Origin: Alentia gelatinosa | Taxonomy: Eukaryota; Annelida; Polychaeta; Phyllodocida; Polynoidae | Assembly (NCBI GenBank): GCA_950022655.1 | Contig: OX465583.1 | Span: forward strand, 9,173,779-9,237,778 | Direction: 5' to 3' | Length of the DNA stretch: 64,000 nt | In this document: piece after piece, positions 1 to 11,675 of the stretch | Position numbering within the stretch: position 1 is the first letter of the stretch | Layout of the letters: the number at the start of each line of letters is the position of its first letter | Program-made: the position numbers and the translations under genes | The notes under the pieces: model-generated | Databases searched by the model: none | What the model was told of the DNA's origin: nothing | The model's input: only the letters and a program-made list of their open reading frames with translations

Positions 1-312
1 GGTCAACATATATGTTCATACAAAAGACCAACATAGGCCACTGAAATTGAGACATATTTTCTCATTTCTCAAAAAGTATTTGGTGGATTTCTTAGATATT
101 TGGCGATATTATTGGGACACAATAGAGCTATCAGCCTTTGTCACCATCTTGATTTTTTTCAAGGTCAAGGTCACCAAATGGAAATGGATTTCAGGGAACT
201 GGCCCCCTGACTATTATGACAAATAAATGTTCACCTGGGGATGTACCAATATATGAAGTTGTTACACTGTCGATAGAAACATAGATATTTAAAATCTTCC
301 CAGTACCATTAA
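1..312. other. unassigned A/T-rich sequence
   Basis: I see no gene or recognisable element. A short run with two AAGGTCA-type copies sits near 168-180. The stretch leads directly into the LINE tail that follows and could be a decayed upstream part of it. Confidence 0.3.
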
Positions 313-1080
313 AACACAGAGGATAGGAGATCAACAAGGTCAATCAACAAATTTGATATCCAGTTACATAAACCGAACACCAACAAATTTCGAAAGTCAC
401 CAATGTATGTAGGTATGTCCATTTGGAACTCTCTCTCGAAGAAACCCATTATGTAATATAATATGTGGGAAAAAGAACTAAAAAGTGTTAGACTCGATCA
501 TGACGGGCACAATGTTGTCAAATTTTCTCCACTTCTGTGTAATGTATATCATTCTATGGATTAACATAAATGATTTCCACCTTTGTATGGCACAGAATAT
601 AATGATCTATTTGTGACTGTAAAAAGTCTAGAAAAACGGATGTATCATTGTAAATATCATCAACTAAAGTTAAGTATGTTAGCATGGAAGTTTGACGTGC
701 AAGCCAAATGAAATACTATAACCAAGCCAAGTACGATCCACTGGGCCGAATTGAAAACAGGCAATTTGCCTTATTTTGTTCAGTATAAATAAACAGATTA
801 AAAAAATGGTAAAGCAGAATGTATCAGTTAATCGGTAAAGTTCATCATTATACATCTATATATCTATTATCTGGGGCATCTGACCACCAACAACCAACCA
901 CAGTCAAGTTCTGTAAATTCATGTTTTTCCGTCCTCGGACGACAGTTTGTGTCTGTTATTTTCTGAATAATAAATTGTTTTTATAGTTTTCCTCTTCTTT
1001 CGTTATTATTCTACACTTTACCACAAGCCTGGATGAACGACGTATATATTGTCGAATGCTTTGAACCTGAATAAAAGAGA
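313..1080 (+). mobile_element. 5'-truncated CR1/Jockey-type LINE tail
   Basis: An open stretch at 313-456 translates to the far C-terminus of a non-LTR retrotransposon reverse-transcriptase protein, with the patterns RSTRS, FRKSPMYVG and IWNSL. These match the usual LINE tail form (RTRS...KSPLYRG...LWNSLP). The frame stops at 454-456. The A/T-rich sequence after it, with AATAAA at about 1069 followed by an A-rich run, reads as the 3' UTR. All catalytic parts are missing, as expected for a 5'-truncated insertion. The end near 1080 is approximate. Confidence 0.6.
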
Positions 1081-1547
1081 GAGAAAATTAAGGGAAGAAA
1101 TAATCTAATCAACAGTTGAGAGCTACACAAGCTTACATACATACCTAGGGAGAAAATGAATCTTCAATATCTAGAGTATAATAGTCTCCTTGATTTCCTT
1201 TTTCACAAACTTGTCTTTTTGCATCACTTAGGTCTGTATATTTTCTGTAAATTCATCGCTATTTGTATCAAAAAATATGTGAAACTGCTACCTTCTAATT
1301 TGTCACTCTTGCACAATGTTCTTGCCTGTAGAGGGATTAGTTCTCTGCTTTCTGACACCATGTTTTGTCCGTGACGTTTCTCATCAATTACAACAAGTGT
1401 AATTCTATCCACTAATATCCATTTATTACTTGAAGTTTTACAGAGATGCTGAGCAGAGGTATAGATGCGTATAATCAGCTTCGACAATTCTATGGAAAGC
1501 AGTTCGAACCAATACAAAACACTGAGGATTTATCAGCCGTACAATGT
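1081..1547. other. no feature seen
   Basis: The short open frames here (72 and 97 codons) overlap on opposite strands and match no family I know. I treat the stretch as intergenic. Confidence 0.3.
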
Positions 1548-1842
1548 TAAGAATCGTCTAATGTAAACTCCAGGTGCATCTATAGACCCCTTTCACACTC
1601 GCGCCATCTTGTAATGGCGTCTAGTATTTCACACCAGAACGAGGCGTGTATTACTAGCCATGCCATGTTACGGTCTTCACCTTCGACTACCTCTTGTTTT
1701 GGCAATAAAGTGTGTATTCACTGAGGACCAACAGTAGTAAAATGGTAGGAATCGTCTATTGTAAACTCCAAGTACATAGACCCCTTTCACACTGGCGCCA
1801 TCTTGTAATGGCGTCTAGTATTTCACACCAGAACGAGGCGTG
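1548..1842 (+). repeat. direct repeat pair, about 100 bp, 198 bp apart
   Basis: Two copies (1548-1648 and 1747-1842) share GAATCGTCTA, CCCCTTTCACACT, GCGCCATCTTGTAATGGCG and ACACCAGAACGAGGCGTG. Each contains the inverted pair CGCCAT...ATGGCG, and each begins like the end of a short TIR element. They are probably two remnants of one MITE family or a local duplication. Confidence 0.7.
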
Positions 1843-1924
1843 ATCTCTGATCTGGCTTCACATAGAGGTGGATGCCTATATATATAGACCTACTCCTACA
1901 GTCCCAGCTTGTCTTTTTCATAAG

Positions 1925-2243
1925 AAACATCAAAAGTATCCCCTGAGATGGAACTGTCAAAAATATCTCAGTCTCATGAAAATAGTTTTTACAGGGCTTT
2001 CTGGGACATTTTTAATTCTGCCTTTATCTTTATCTTAAGTATCTGAGAAATAAGGGAAACTATAGAATGACAGTGTCTGAGAGGAGTTGCCCAGCATAAA
2101 AAAAACATCAAAAGAATCCCCTGAGATGAAAATCTTAAGAATTTCTCAGCCTCATGATACCTAGCCTTTAGTTTTTACAGGCTTTTCTGGGACACTTTAT
2201 CGCCTCTATCTTTATTCTAAGTATCTAATAAAAATGAGAAACT
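1925..2243 (+). repeat. direct repeat pair, about 136 bp, 178 bp apart
   Basis: Copies at 1925-2060 and 2103-2243 share ACATCAAAAG, ATCCCCTGAGATG, CTCATGA, TTTTTACAGG, TTCTGGGACA and AAGTATCT. They differ by small indels. No reading frame is conserved. The pair lies just upstream of the Penelope-like fragment. Confidence 0.7.
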
Positions 2244-2376
2244 TTTTGTTACTGCAGACTCACTTTAGCTGAGAGTATGAAAATGATGAAAAATTAGCAC
2301 CTGATTTGAAAAGCCTTTAAACATCCAAACCTAATAATCTAAGCACCATTCATTACATATTTCAATCATCTTTCGA

Positions 2377-3234
2377 AAATAGAGCCAATTCCTCCGAATT
2401 AAAAGGATCACTCAAAAAACAGATGACTACGAAAAACATGCAGAAAAGAAAACTGCAGATTTCTTAGAAAGAGGATACCCGTAAGACCTTATCAATGAGG
2501 CCAAGGAAAAGGTAGCAAAAAAGAACAGAACTGACCTTCTGAAACCCAAACCAAAAAGAGACGAAAAATTGGATAGAATTTTTCTCACAACAAATTTCAG
2601 ACCGGGCAAAAAACATGTCCAAACAGCTGTCAGAAAAAACTGGGACACCCTGGGCAAGTCAGCAACAACCAAACACATACACCGGGCTGATCTCATGATG
2701 GGATACCGCCGCCCGAAAAATGTAAGTGACCACATAGTGAGTTCAAGGCTGAATTACAACCCAGATGAACCCCTGAAAGGCGAGAGCAGAACAAACACTC
2801 TAAACGAGTGCAAAAAATCAAACTGCAAATACTGCCAAACACTTGACAGCTCGGGAACTATCACCCAAAAAAGCCGAAAAATGGAATGCAAAAAGAATAT
2901 AACATGCAATAGCTCAAATGTAATCTACTGCATAGAATGCAAAAAATGCAACATCAGATATGTTGGTCAAACCAAACGGAAAATAAAAGAGAGAATCCGT
3001 GAACACATGTACTCTGTGAAAACAAAAAAGGACTCGGACATCGGGTACCACTTCAACAACACCCTACATGAGGGCACCTCAGACATGAAGGTCTACATAT
3101 TAGACTTCATATACGAGCACCCCGAAAGTGACAGAGCAAAAACACTCAGAAACACTATCGAGCATAATTGGATCCATCGACTACAAACTGTAGCACCTTA
3201 TGGTCTGAATACAATGGACAACAAATATGGATGA
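2377..3234 (+). pseudogene. Penelope-like element fragment, GIY-YIG endonuclease
   Basis: In one frame from about 2377, interrupted by TAA at 2482-2484 and stopping after codon 3234, the sequence matches the C-terminal half of a Penelope-like retroelement protein. FLERGYP and NRTDLL are typical of the linker between reverse transcriptase and nuclease. The 221-codon open part (from 2569, a TTG codon, so no true start) has the Cys motif CKKSNCKYC, then the nuclease core VIYCIECKKCNIRYVGQT, then the conserved basic/Glu region KRKIKERIREH. The tail has EHNWIHRL and P-GLN. In intact elements this nuclease nicks the target for reverse transcription. The reverse-transcriptase domain is absent, so the copy is 5'-truncated and dead. 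Family assignment is firm; the 5' limit is not. Confidence 0.88.
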
Positions 3235-4093
3235 GAGACAAACACAGCCACGTCAAAATTTTTTTAGTTTAATTTGGGAACGGATCTTTATCCACTACCA
3301 ACAATCTAGAAAATTTGAAATAAACATTTCACAAGTCTCCCAATCCAGACTCACACGATGACCAGGTACACCATATGGACAGTGAACATACAAAACATGA
3401 CAACTGCCCACTGAGTGTGAAGGAAACAACCCCCTACACCCACATAAGCAAAACACAAAAATGCCAACATAGACAACAGGCATGACAAAAAACACACACA
3501 GAAGTAGGATAACACATACACCTACCCACATAGATCCGTAATGTATCTGATGAGCCAGATGATGGCGAAACTGCACAGATAAATCAAGTTGGGAAGGGGA
3601 AACACAACCTACAAGACCACCATAACAGTGGCCACAAGGTGAAGGTCGAACAGAGAGAACACACCCCTCCGTTCAACCAACCAAATCCCCCAACCACAGA
3701 CAACCACAGCCTCACCCAATGAGGACGGTTTCAAAACCGGAAACGCAGCGAAAATGCGCGAATTTCTGTGGTTCAAATCACTTACCTGGTCAGATGTGCA
3801 GTCATACTTCGGATTCACCACATGCCCCGTCAAAAGATACATCTTTCGAAAATACTTACAATAAAGATAGACCTTTAATTATAAATTGTTACAAAAATAC
3901 CTGTAATAACTATAAAGCATTTCGTATATATTACTGTTGCACCACCTAGTGGCAATTCGCAGAACTACGTGCAAAACGCTGGCGCCGCCTATGGCGGGTG
4001 TATGTACTAAAGTGCGGCAGTGATCGGGCCATGGCAGGGGCCGCTTCCAGTCCATAGAGTTGAATGCCCATCATGATAATAAGCAAACGTGCT
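3235..4093. other. flank of Penelope-like fragment, unassigned
   Basis: I see no second element or host exon here. Position alone suggests that part of it (to about 3754) may be the 3' region of the Penelope-like copy. Open frames on both strands overlap and look random. Confidence 0.3.
3717..3754 (+). ncRNA. hammerhead-like motif candidate
   Basis: The sequence has AATGAGGA, then a hairpin CGGTTT-CAA-AACCG, then GAAAC. The hammerhead ribozyme core is CUGANGA, stem II, GAAA, and Penelope-like elements are known to carry hammerhead motifs. It lies about 480 bp downstream of the GIY-YIG frame, where such a motif would be expected. The first core box is imperfect (CAATGAG), and I could not establish stems I and III, so it is probably decayed or fortuitous. 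Confidence 0.3.
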
Positions 4094-4242
4094 AACTGTG
4101 GACGAAACGGAACTCGTTCTTGGCCAATCATCGATTTCATACTGTCGTCCGTCTACAGCGTCAGGCAGTATGAAATCGATGACTGACCTCAAACGAGAAC
4201 CGTTTCGTCCACAGTTATGACATTTCCTAATAATATCTCACC
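4094..4242. mobile_element. palindrome-tipped element, palindrome and border
   Basis: 4094-4216 is a long imperfect palindrome. AACTGTGGACGAAACGG on the left is matched by CCGTTTCGTCCACAGTT on the right, with an inner stem around ATCGATTTCATACTG. It is followed at 4230-4242 by AATAATATCTCACC, the border type shared with the other palindrome-tipped elements in this window. I did not find the far border. Confidence 0.7.
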
Positions 4243-4489
4243 ATACAATGGAGATGCACAGGAAATGTAACCACAGCCTGGTCACAACCTGATGGGGTCA
4301 CGTGTCTCCATCACAGTCCCTGATTGGTCAATAGGTTGCCTGCTTTCTGCAGCTTCGATGTAATTGTATTGCTGCCTCTATAGGCGAGTGTTCTGATGCT
4401 CAACTGCACGAGATATGCGACATGCGAGATATGCGACATTCCAATATCGCAGACCAGAAAACAATACTATAGAGGAAATCTATGAAAAG
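4243..4489. other. unassigned, small 14-bp tandem duplication
   Basis: Near 4410-4440 the phrase GAGATATGCGACAT occurs twice in tandem with small changes. Nothing else is recognised. Confidence 0.3.
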
Positions 4490-4528
4490 TTTTTTTTTTT
4501 TTTTTTTTTCAGAACAATTTTCTTTATT
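4490..4528 (-). other. retroposed 3' end (poly-A with AATAAA, minus strand)
   Basis: A run of 20 T at 4490-4509 is followed on the plus strand by TTTATT at 4523-4528. On the minus strand this reads AATAAA, a 13-base spacer, then poly-A. That is the signature of a reverse-transcribed polyadenylated RNA inserted on the minus strand. The upstream body (plus-strand 4530-4790) matches no gene I recognise. Confidence 0.45.
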
Positions 4529-4791
4529 GTTGTGGGAATTCTTTTTTCGTAAATCGGTCCCGATTTCTCCGAATTTTTTTTCTTTATTGTCATAAATATG
4601 GTCTTGTCTTGTTTACAGTAGTTGTTGTACATGATTTCTACTCTTTGAGAGTTGTATATCATACACTTCCCCAGTTGGGATTGCCACATTACTGTAACCA
4701 GTTGTCCAGCAGTTACACAATATATACAATTTATTTGACAATAAAGTAGGCTGAAATATCAGGCCTTATAAGCCTGTTTTTCATATTCGGC

Positions 4792-5064
4792 CTTAGAGTC
4801 AGAGCTTGTATCCCATCGATTTTCAAGCGCATATCAATTCACAAGGCAAAGCCGTTGAAATACATAGCGATTCAAACGAGATGTGATCGAGCTCTGACCC
4901 TAAACTTGAATGGGTTTCTGAATTTATCTCACCCTTCACATTGACTAATGGGCTGATTTTTGTGATATAATCCCCCGTTGAGTACGTTTTCTAAATACTC
5001 CATGGGCTTTTGGTCCGAGTTCCCAATGTTAAATCTATGGGGAAAATAACAGGGGTGAGATAAT
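4792..5064 (+). mobile_element. palindrome-tipped element, M family copy 1
   Basis: A decayed palindrome at 4792-4905 (TTAGAGTCAGAGCT against AGCTCTGACCCTAA) adjoins a TIR-bounded core at 4921-5064. The core opens with AATTTATCTCACCC and closes with AGGGGTGAGATAAT. The same palindrome and core occur in reverse order at 37351-37641, which confirms that palindrome and core belong together. Confidence 0.75.
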
Positions 5065-5068
5065 TAAG

Positions 5069-5498
5069 CAGAACTGGTTTGAGAATCATATGTCTAACCA
5101 CTGGTGGTGGTTAGAAATACGATTTGAAAAAAGTTCTGTTTTTATCTCACCTCATCCACAAACTGTATAATTTAATCAAAACTCACTTACCGGTACTTAA
5201 TAAATTTACTCACCCAAAATCCATCCAATTTCATGTTGCGTCTGTTCGATGCCTCCAAATGTCTAGCGGAAGTAAACAATGCCGTAAGTCGGCGAGCTTT
5301 AACAACAGTAAATAGTTCGCAAAAGTAATGATGGAATTTTTTTTTCCTAGTAGCTGATTCGCTAGTCACATCTGACGTAATAACGCACACACTCCGCAAC
5401 GAGCATGGCCTAGTATTGTCACTTTATTGGGGTGATCATTGAGTATTTTTTTCTAATGTTATTCCTATAGCTACACTTTTACCAGGGGTGAGATAAAT
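5069..5498 (+). mobile_element. palindrome-tipped element, M family copy 2
   Basis: A small palindrome at 5069-5138 (CAGAACT...AGTTCTG, inner TCTAACCAC/GTGGTTAGA) is followed by TTTTATCTCACC at 5139-5150. A matching inverted border, CAGGGGTGAGATAAAT, lies at 5483-5498. It follows copy 1 directly, giving the order palindrome-core-palindrome-core. Confidence 0.7.
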
Positions 5499-6992
5499 GC
5501 GTTTATTACACATATGCAGGGGTATGCATAATCCATTGAACCATATGGTAGGTAACACGGGGTTGCGACTTTGTCTCCGCCACTGGCTAGGTAGTAGTAC
5601 CGCGGAGAGTGATCACACACTCTCAACGACCAGTGGTCCGCCACACATATAATAGATACAACCTTCTCTGATCTAGATACGCCTTAAAATCCCCTTCACT
5701 ATAAACACCTCCCAGTTTAGGATTTTAATGGAAGTCCTGCCAGCACAACCTGTATGAATTAATCATGTGACCACTTGATGTCAGAATCGTCTGCTGGAGA
5801 GACCCTTTCCATTACAAGGCATGATGAAGCTATATCTGGGTGATGTGCCAAACGGGTTCATATTTGCAGGGAAACAGGGCAAATGTCGTATGGAATAGCC
5901 TGGAATGACGTATTCAGGAGTTTTGGGTGGTATATAAAGAGTTTAAACAACATGTGTGTATTCTGTATGTGATTAGAAATATTCATTCACCCCATGACCG
6001 CAATCATGTAAATATTCATTGTATTTACATATTATTGTATCATGATTATATTATGTCTTGTATCCATATGAAATAAATTGTGTACTCAACTGTAATTATA
6101 TGTGGACTACATCTGTGTACACACCAATGGTGGAAGATCTTACACTGATTGATCTCAAATAATATATATATTATTATATATGTTAATATATAAATATGAA
6201 TACCGAATGAAATGTATCCTGTTATTCACCTCGGATATTTCCTACTTCCGTTGTCTAGGTGGTTGCTGTTGATAATGCGATAACTACGGTGATATTCTTT
6301 ACGCGTGGCGGTGAGCAGCTCATAACCGTTATTTCCTCATTCTTGATCTGCTCACCGACCAGCTCACTTGTACTTTTCTCACTCGCGTGGGAAATCTTAA
6401 ATTTTAAAATTTGGGATTTAGCCCAACTGTTTGTATCGTATTGTGGCAGGTTTATGAGTTTTATACCTGTATATCAATTGAATAAAGCATGTTTTTGTTA
6501 ATTACTATGTAATTAATTCCGCCAACTACTGCCTTGTCTCTTTTATTATGTAAGGAGGTCAATATTATATATATACATATATATCTATCTATACAGTAAT
6601 GTCAAAATAAAGAGTCTGAGGCCAGATACAGTGCACAAGTATTGACGAAAGTATATTTAAGCAGAGAATGATACATCAATTCGGCTCATACAGGTAACCC
6701 CTGGAGCATCAATGGAAGCAGGTATTAGAACTAGGCTAAGTTATCATAAAGGGTCGAGAAGGCCGAGTTCGGCAGCTGAGCTTATCCGTCCACAAGGTTG
6801 AAGCCACAGGTGACGCACCAGAGCAGCTGTTGTCCTTATATGGGATGTCAAGATCATGTGACAGCCGCTCACATGAGGGAATGAGACCTCCCCGCGGGAC
6901 CCTCCCCGAACTGTGTCTCCTGTACTTGCCACAATGTATATATACATACATATCTCCATGACACATCTATGGCGGCCAGTTTCTTATCACAG
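5499..6992. other. unassigned, with A/T microsatellite
   Basis: The stretch contains TA/TAT-rich runs at about 6160-6200 and 6563-6600 and several AATAAA-like hexamers (for example about 6072), but no coding signal. The segment 6600-6960 is richer in G+C than its surroundings and is not repeated elsewhere in the window. Confidence 0.3.
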
Positions 6993-8930
6993 TTAGTAGA
7001 GGTACACACATATTCATTATTAAGGTGGGCAGTGTCATATCGCTCCTACCCACGTATTCATTGATAAGGTGGGCAGTTTTACATCACTCTTACATACATT
7101 CATTGTTAAAGCAGCCAATTTCATTTTGCTGTTACCTACGCATTTATCATTAAGATCTCCAATTTCACATCACTCTGACACACACATTCATCATTAAGGC
7201 GCCTAGTTTCATATCACTGTTATATATGCGCATTCATCATTATGGCGCCTAGTTTCATATCATTGCTATATGCGCATTCATTATTAAGGCGGCCAGTTTC
7301 ATATCGCTGTTAGTAGAGGTACACATGCATTTATTGATAAGGCAGCCAGTAACATATCACTGTTAGTAGACGTTCATCATTAAGGCGGCCATTTTCATAT
7401 CGCTCTTACACACACATTCATTGTTAAGGCGGCCAGTTCCATATCGCTGTTATATGCGCATTCATCATTATGGCAGCTAGTTTCATATCACTGTTAGTAG
7501 AGGTACACATGCATTTATTGATAAGGCGGCCAGTCTCATATCACAGTTAGTAGAGGTAGATGCACATTCATCATTAAGGCGGCCAGTTTCATATCGCTGT
7601 TACTCACACATTCATCGTTAAGATGTCCAGTTTTACACACATGCTCTTACACACACATTCATTATATCAGTTATATGCGCATTCATCATTGAGGCAGCAA
7701 TTTCATACACACACATTTGTCGATAAGGCGGCCAGTTTCATATTTCTGTTAGTAGAGGTACACATATATTCATCATTACGGCAGCAGTTTCATATCGCTG
7801 TTACACCCACATTCATCATTAAGGCGGCCAGTTTTATATCGCTGTTAGCAGACATTTATCATTAAGGCGGCTTGTTTCATATCGCTGTTACACACACATT
7901 TATCGTTAAGCGGCCAGTTCCATATCGCTATTAATAGGCATTTATCATTGATGCGGCTTTGTTTCATATTGCTATTACACATACATTCATCGTTAAGCGG
8001 CCAGTTTGATATCGCTGTTAGTAGACATTTATCATTAAGGCGGCTTTGTTTCATATCGCTGTTACACACACATTCATCGTTAAGCAGCCAGTTCCATATC
8101 GCTGTTAGCAGACATTTATCATTGATGCGGCTTTGTTTCATATCGCTGTTACACACACATTCATCGTTAAGCGGCCAGTTCCATATCGCTGTTAATAGGC
8201 ATTTATCATTAAGGCGGCCAGTTTCATATTGCTGTTACACACACATTCATCGTTAAGCGGCCAGTTCCATATCGCTGTTAATAGGCATTTATCATTAAGG
8301 CGGCCAGTTTCATATCGCTGTTACACACACATTCATCGTTAAGCGACCAGTTCCATATCGCTGTTAATAGGCATTTATCATTAAGGCAGCTTGTTTCATA
8401 TCGCTATTACACATACATTCATCGTTAAGCGGCCAGTTTGATATTGCTTTTAGTAGACATTTATCATTAAGGCGGCTTTGTTTCATATCGCTGTTACACA
8501 TACATTCATCGTTAAGTGGCCAGTTCCATATCGCTGTTAATAGGCATTTATCATTAAGGCAGCTTGTTTCATATCGCTATTACACATACATTCATCGTTA
8601 AGCAGCCAGTTTGATATTGCTATTAGTAGACATTTATCATTAAGGCGGCTTTGTTTCATATTGCTGTTACACAAACATTCCTCGTTAAGTGGCCAGTTCC
8701 ATATCGCTGTTAATAGGCATTTATCATTAAGGCAGCTTGTTTCATATCGCTATTACACATACATTCATCGTTAAGCAGCCAGTTTGATATTGCTATTAGT
8801 AGACATTTATTATTAAGGCGGCCAGTTTCATATTGCTGTTACACAAACCTTCATCGTTAAGCGGCCAGTTCCATATCGCTGTTACACATACATTCATCTT
8901 TAAGGTTGCCAGTTTCCTGGCTGCAATAGG
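6993..8930 (+). repeat. satellite array, 86-87 bp unit with 173-bp higher order
   Basis: The phrase TTCATCGTTAAGCGGCCAGT recurs at about 7899, 7986, 8073, 8160, 8246, 8332, 8418, 8505, 8591, 8678, 8764 and 8850, spacing 86 or 87. Each unit is two related half-units (a CATTCATCGTTAAG half and a CATTTATCATTAAGG half), each ending in a form of TTTCATATCGCTGTTA. From 8418 alternate units match best (TTTGATATTGCT type against TTCCATATCGCT type), giving a 173-bp higher-order repeat. The left part, 6993-7890, is an older, more scrambled version with inserts such as GTAGAGGTACACATG. Open frames inside are repeat-derived and not genes. Confidence 0.92.
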
Positions 8931-9276
8931 TAGTCTGGCATTTCATGTTCTCAACAACTTAAATAAACTGCCTGTGCCCTTTTAGTAGGAAAAGTATACA
9001 TCCTGTGTGTCCCCACAGCTTCTGTGTATTACTTCTCTGGTTCAAATCCTACGAGTCTTGTTGGGTACTTAGGGTTGAGTCAAATCTATTTAGACAATGT
9101 TTGTTTGCTTTTGTTTGAAGTTTTTATTCATTTCTGTAAACAGGATTTACAGGTTTACCAATGATCTTATTATAAGTGAAATATCTACGAAGTACTCAAC
9201 AGTCTATTTTAGAAAATAAATATAGATAATAATAAAAGCTTTTCCATCGGGGGGATAGTACTCCAAAATCAGTTTG
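8931..9276. other. unassigned
   Basis: No feature is seen apart from GGTTCAAATCC at about 9040, which resembles a tRNA B box but has no convincing A box upstream. Confidence 0.3.
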
Positions 9277-9451
9277 GGGGCCATCCATAAAGTATGTTCA
9301 TACTGAGGGGAGCTGGGGGGGGGGGAATTTTTGTTGTGGAAATTTTGCGTATGCTCCCAATTTGTTCTATTGCGTACAAGATTGGGAGAGGAGGTGGGGG
9401 AAGGGGTCCAAAATTCAAGAGATTCCGCGTACGCACTTTATGGATGGCACC
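9277..9451. mobile_element. short MITE with TIR GGGGCCATCCATAAAGT
   Basis: The left end GGGGGCCATCCATAAAGTA is matched by CACTTTATGGATGGCACC at the right end, 175 bp overall. The interior is G-rich with a run of 12 G near 9316. No coding capacity. The transposase superfamily was not determined. Confidence 0.7.
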
Positions 9452-10137
9452 TTGTTGATTATTATCTAAGCTAATAAAATCCAGTAAATGACCTCGCCAT
9501 GTATCAAATTTTTTAATGATGGTTTTCAACTCCTCTTTTCTTGCAGCATTCTGTACCTCAATCATAGAGCCAGTTCTAGAGTGCTATGTCTCTGTCAAGT
9601 GGCGATCTTTTGCGAGCCGTGTACTTAAATTGACCTTTATTGAATTCCATTTTTCTTTACTTCTAGTTTTTTTTTTTTGGACAAAGCCTTTTTATTGATT
9701 CATAGAAGGCAATAAGCGTTCATACAAATCCGTACATCTAGATATCTGACTCGAAAAAAGTGGCAAAAGGTCTCAGCCTGTTTATAAGGTCTTAACGGCC
9801 TAGCCATGAAAGGTAGAGAAGATAAAAGCAATTCAGCTAGTTTCTAAAGTCATTGTCTCTCCAAGTACAGGCAATCATTTCCTGCAATTAGAAAGTTTTA
9901 ACATAAATACTATTGATAAAACGTAAAAAGACTAGTGTCAAGGTATTCTGTCCTGATGATTTTAGTTTTCTTCCCATTTAGACAATTCATACATAAAGTA
10001 CATAATTATATATATGCAATTTAAACCCAGCATTTCACCTCGAACAGGCACTGATGTCTCTCTGGCTTACATTGAAGGCACATTCTCTCACCCTAATTCC
10101 CATGATCGAGGACATGACTTTTCACTATTCGCCTCCT
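9452..10137. other. unassigned, with a minus-strand poly-A tail
   Basis: A T12 run at 9667-9678 is followed by TTTATT at 9691-9696, which on the minus strand is AATAAA 12 bases before poly-A. This suggests a retroposed RNA 3' end whose body would lie toward 9700-10000. No coding similarity is seen. Confidence 0.35.
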
Positions 10138-10179
10138 CTTAAAGCCATTTTCCGCTGGGTGACTAATTCCCACTGATCA

Positions 10180-10478
10180 GGGACCTGTTTCAGTAGGTTC
10201 GCGACATTAGGCCTAGACAGACATCAACAGCGGCACCAACAGTGCAAGCAACAGCAGAAAAAGACTAGCAAATATCAGAAGATCGAAGTGGCCAATCTTC
10301 TTCATATTTGGAACGATTATAGATTATATGTATCCCCTACTCATGTTAAAGTGTCATTGCTTAATTCATACGAGAAATGAGTGAAACTCCATGTGTCATC
10401 GACTGCAATCTTGTGATCTGTCTGTATGGTGTCACAGACGCCATCTAGACATGTCACGAAACTACTGAAACAGGTCCC
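10180..10478. mobile_element. MITE family B, copy 1
   Basis: The element starts GGGACCTGTTTCAGTAGGTT and ends ACTACTGAAACAGGTCCC, a TIR of about 18 bp, and lies inside a Y repeat. The interior shares ATATTTGGAACGATTATAG with copy 2 at 25066. Non-coding. Confidence 0.85.
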
Positions 10479-10686
10479 TGCAGTCGGGAACCACCTACGC
10501 CAGATCGGTGAATGGAAACAGACATGCATGGCAGTGCTCACCTTTTAATTGTGCATAGATTATACACTAAGGCTATCGCCGGTGATAGTCTGGAAGACAG
10601 TTCTGTCCATATGGAACTGCCAAATGTGGCAGAAACAAAGCAGACACTGCAGCCTCCATGCCTTTTAGATCCCGACGTGCAGGGTG

Positions 10687-10886
10687 CACCCCTCTCATAA
10701 GATCTCATACCCTCTAAATGGTATTCTGTACAATGTTCTCACTATACTCTATGGGAGAGGAATTCTTAACGAACTAGGCTTAGAGCCTTAAGAATCCACT
10801 GGGACACAGTATTCCCGCTAGGTGGCATCATTGAGATTATAGGAACCTTTGGGTTGCATTGATGTAGAGATCTTATGAGAGGGGTG
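10687..10886. mobile_element. MITE family A, copy 1 (200 bp)
   Basis: The ends are CACCCCTCTCATAAGATCTC and GATCTTATGAGAGGGGTG. The interior carries TAGAGCCTTAAGAATCCACT and GTGGCATCATTGAGATTATA, shared with the 291-bp copy at 38638. Non-coding. Confidence 0.88.
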
Positions 10887-11057
10887 CACCTGCAGTCGGG
10901 ATCCACCGACCGATCTTTTAGGTAAACCTACGCCAGATCAGTGAATGGAAACGAGACATGAAAAGAATGCTCACCGATTAATTTGGCATGGATTATGTAA
11001 AAGGGCTACGATCGACTGATTTTCACACAGAGACATCGAATCTAAACGGTTTGATTT

Positions 11058-11672
11058 CAAGTCCAATGCAGATCTACCGATTTCGGAACATGGATACTTT
11101 GTCTCAGGCGAGACATCCTAACGGAGTCGGCCCTAGTCGGTAGATAGGCAAGGGTCAGCCAACTATTAAAGCCAATGCCCATCTACCGATTTTGGAACAT
11201 TTATGTACGTTTGTCGGCGACAAAGGGCGGTAATTTGTCTCAGGCAACCCATCCTAATGGAGTCGGTAGATGTAGCATAGCTAGGCAAGGCTTCCCACCG
11301 ATTAGTGAACCACCGCCTTCATACGTCCTTTTGTCGCCGACATATTGTGGTTTAAAAGTTCCAAAATCGGTGGGGATCAGTTTATCAACATGTTGATAAA
11401 TGTAGTCGGCGACAACGGAACGTTGGGAAAGGAGGGTTGATAGGTTGACCAACGCAGTAAATACAGTAATCGCTTGGTGAGGCTTGTAGGGGGTGCCACA
11501 CTCGGTTTCTTTGGTTTTTGCCCTGCCCTAGCGATTAGTGGACCATACACCGATTTCATCAGTTCGCGGGTTGAGCAAGGGGTTACGTAATTTGCCTGCG
11601 ACAAGGTGACCGACTCGTATACGATTTGGGAACTAATCGTTCATACCGAAATCGGTAGATGGACATCCGGCA
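11058..11672 (+). mobile_element. MITE family C: partial copy, then full copy with TTA duplication
   Basis: A fragment at 11058-11160 is followed by a full element at 11169-11672. The full element begins AAGCCAATGCCCATCTACCG and ends CGGTAGATGGACATCCGGCA, flanked by TTA on both sides (11166-11168, 11673-11675). The interior repeats the small palindrome TTTGTCGNCGACAAA. A 3-bp TTA/TAA duplication is typical of PIF/Harbinger elements. Non-coding. Confidence 0.8.
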
Positions 11673-11675
11673 TTA

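Larger units (their letters stand above)
10138..11057 (+). mobile_element. Y-family repeat, interrupted by B and A elements
   Basis: The Y family is recognised by AAAGCCATTTTCCGCTGG at its start and TGCAGTCGGGAACCACC, GCCAGATCGGTGAATGGAAA and TGTGCATAGATTAT in its body. The same phrases recur at about 18790-18960, 33868-34000 and, reversed, 25800-25870. Here it is split by a B element and then by an A element. After the A element the body phrase restarts, so at least two Y copies or a duplication are present. Confidence 0.6.

Noticed and set aside
7623..8256. Frames of 80-103 codons on both strands
   Set aside because: They are translations of the 86-bp satellite, with the same peptide phrase repeating.
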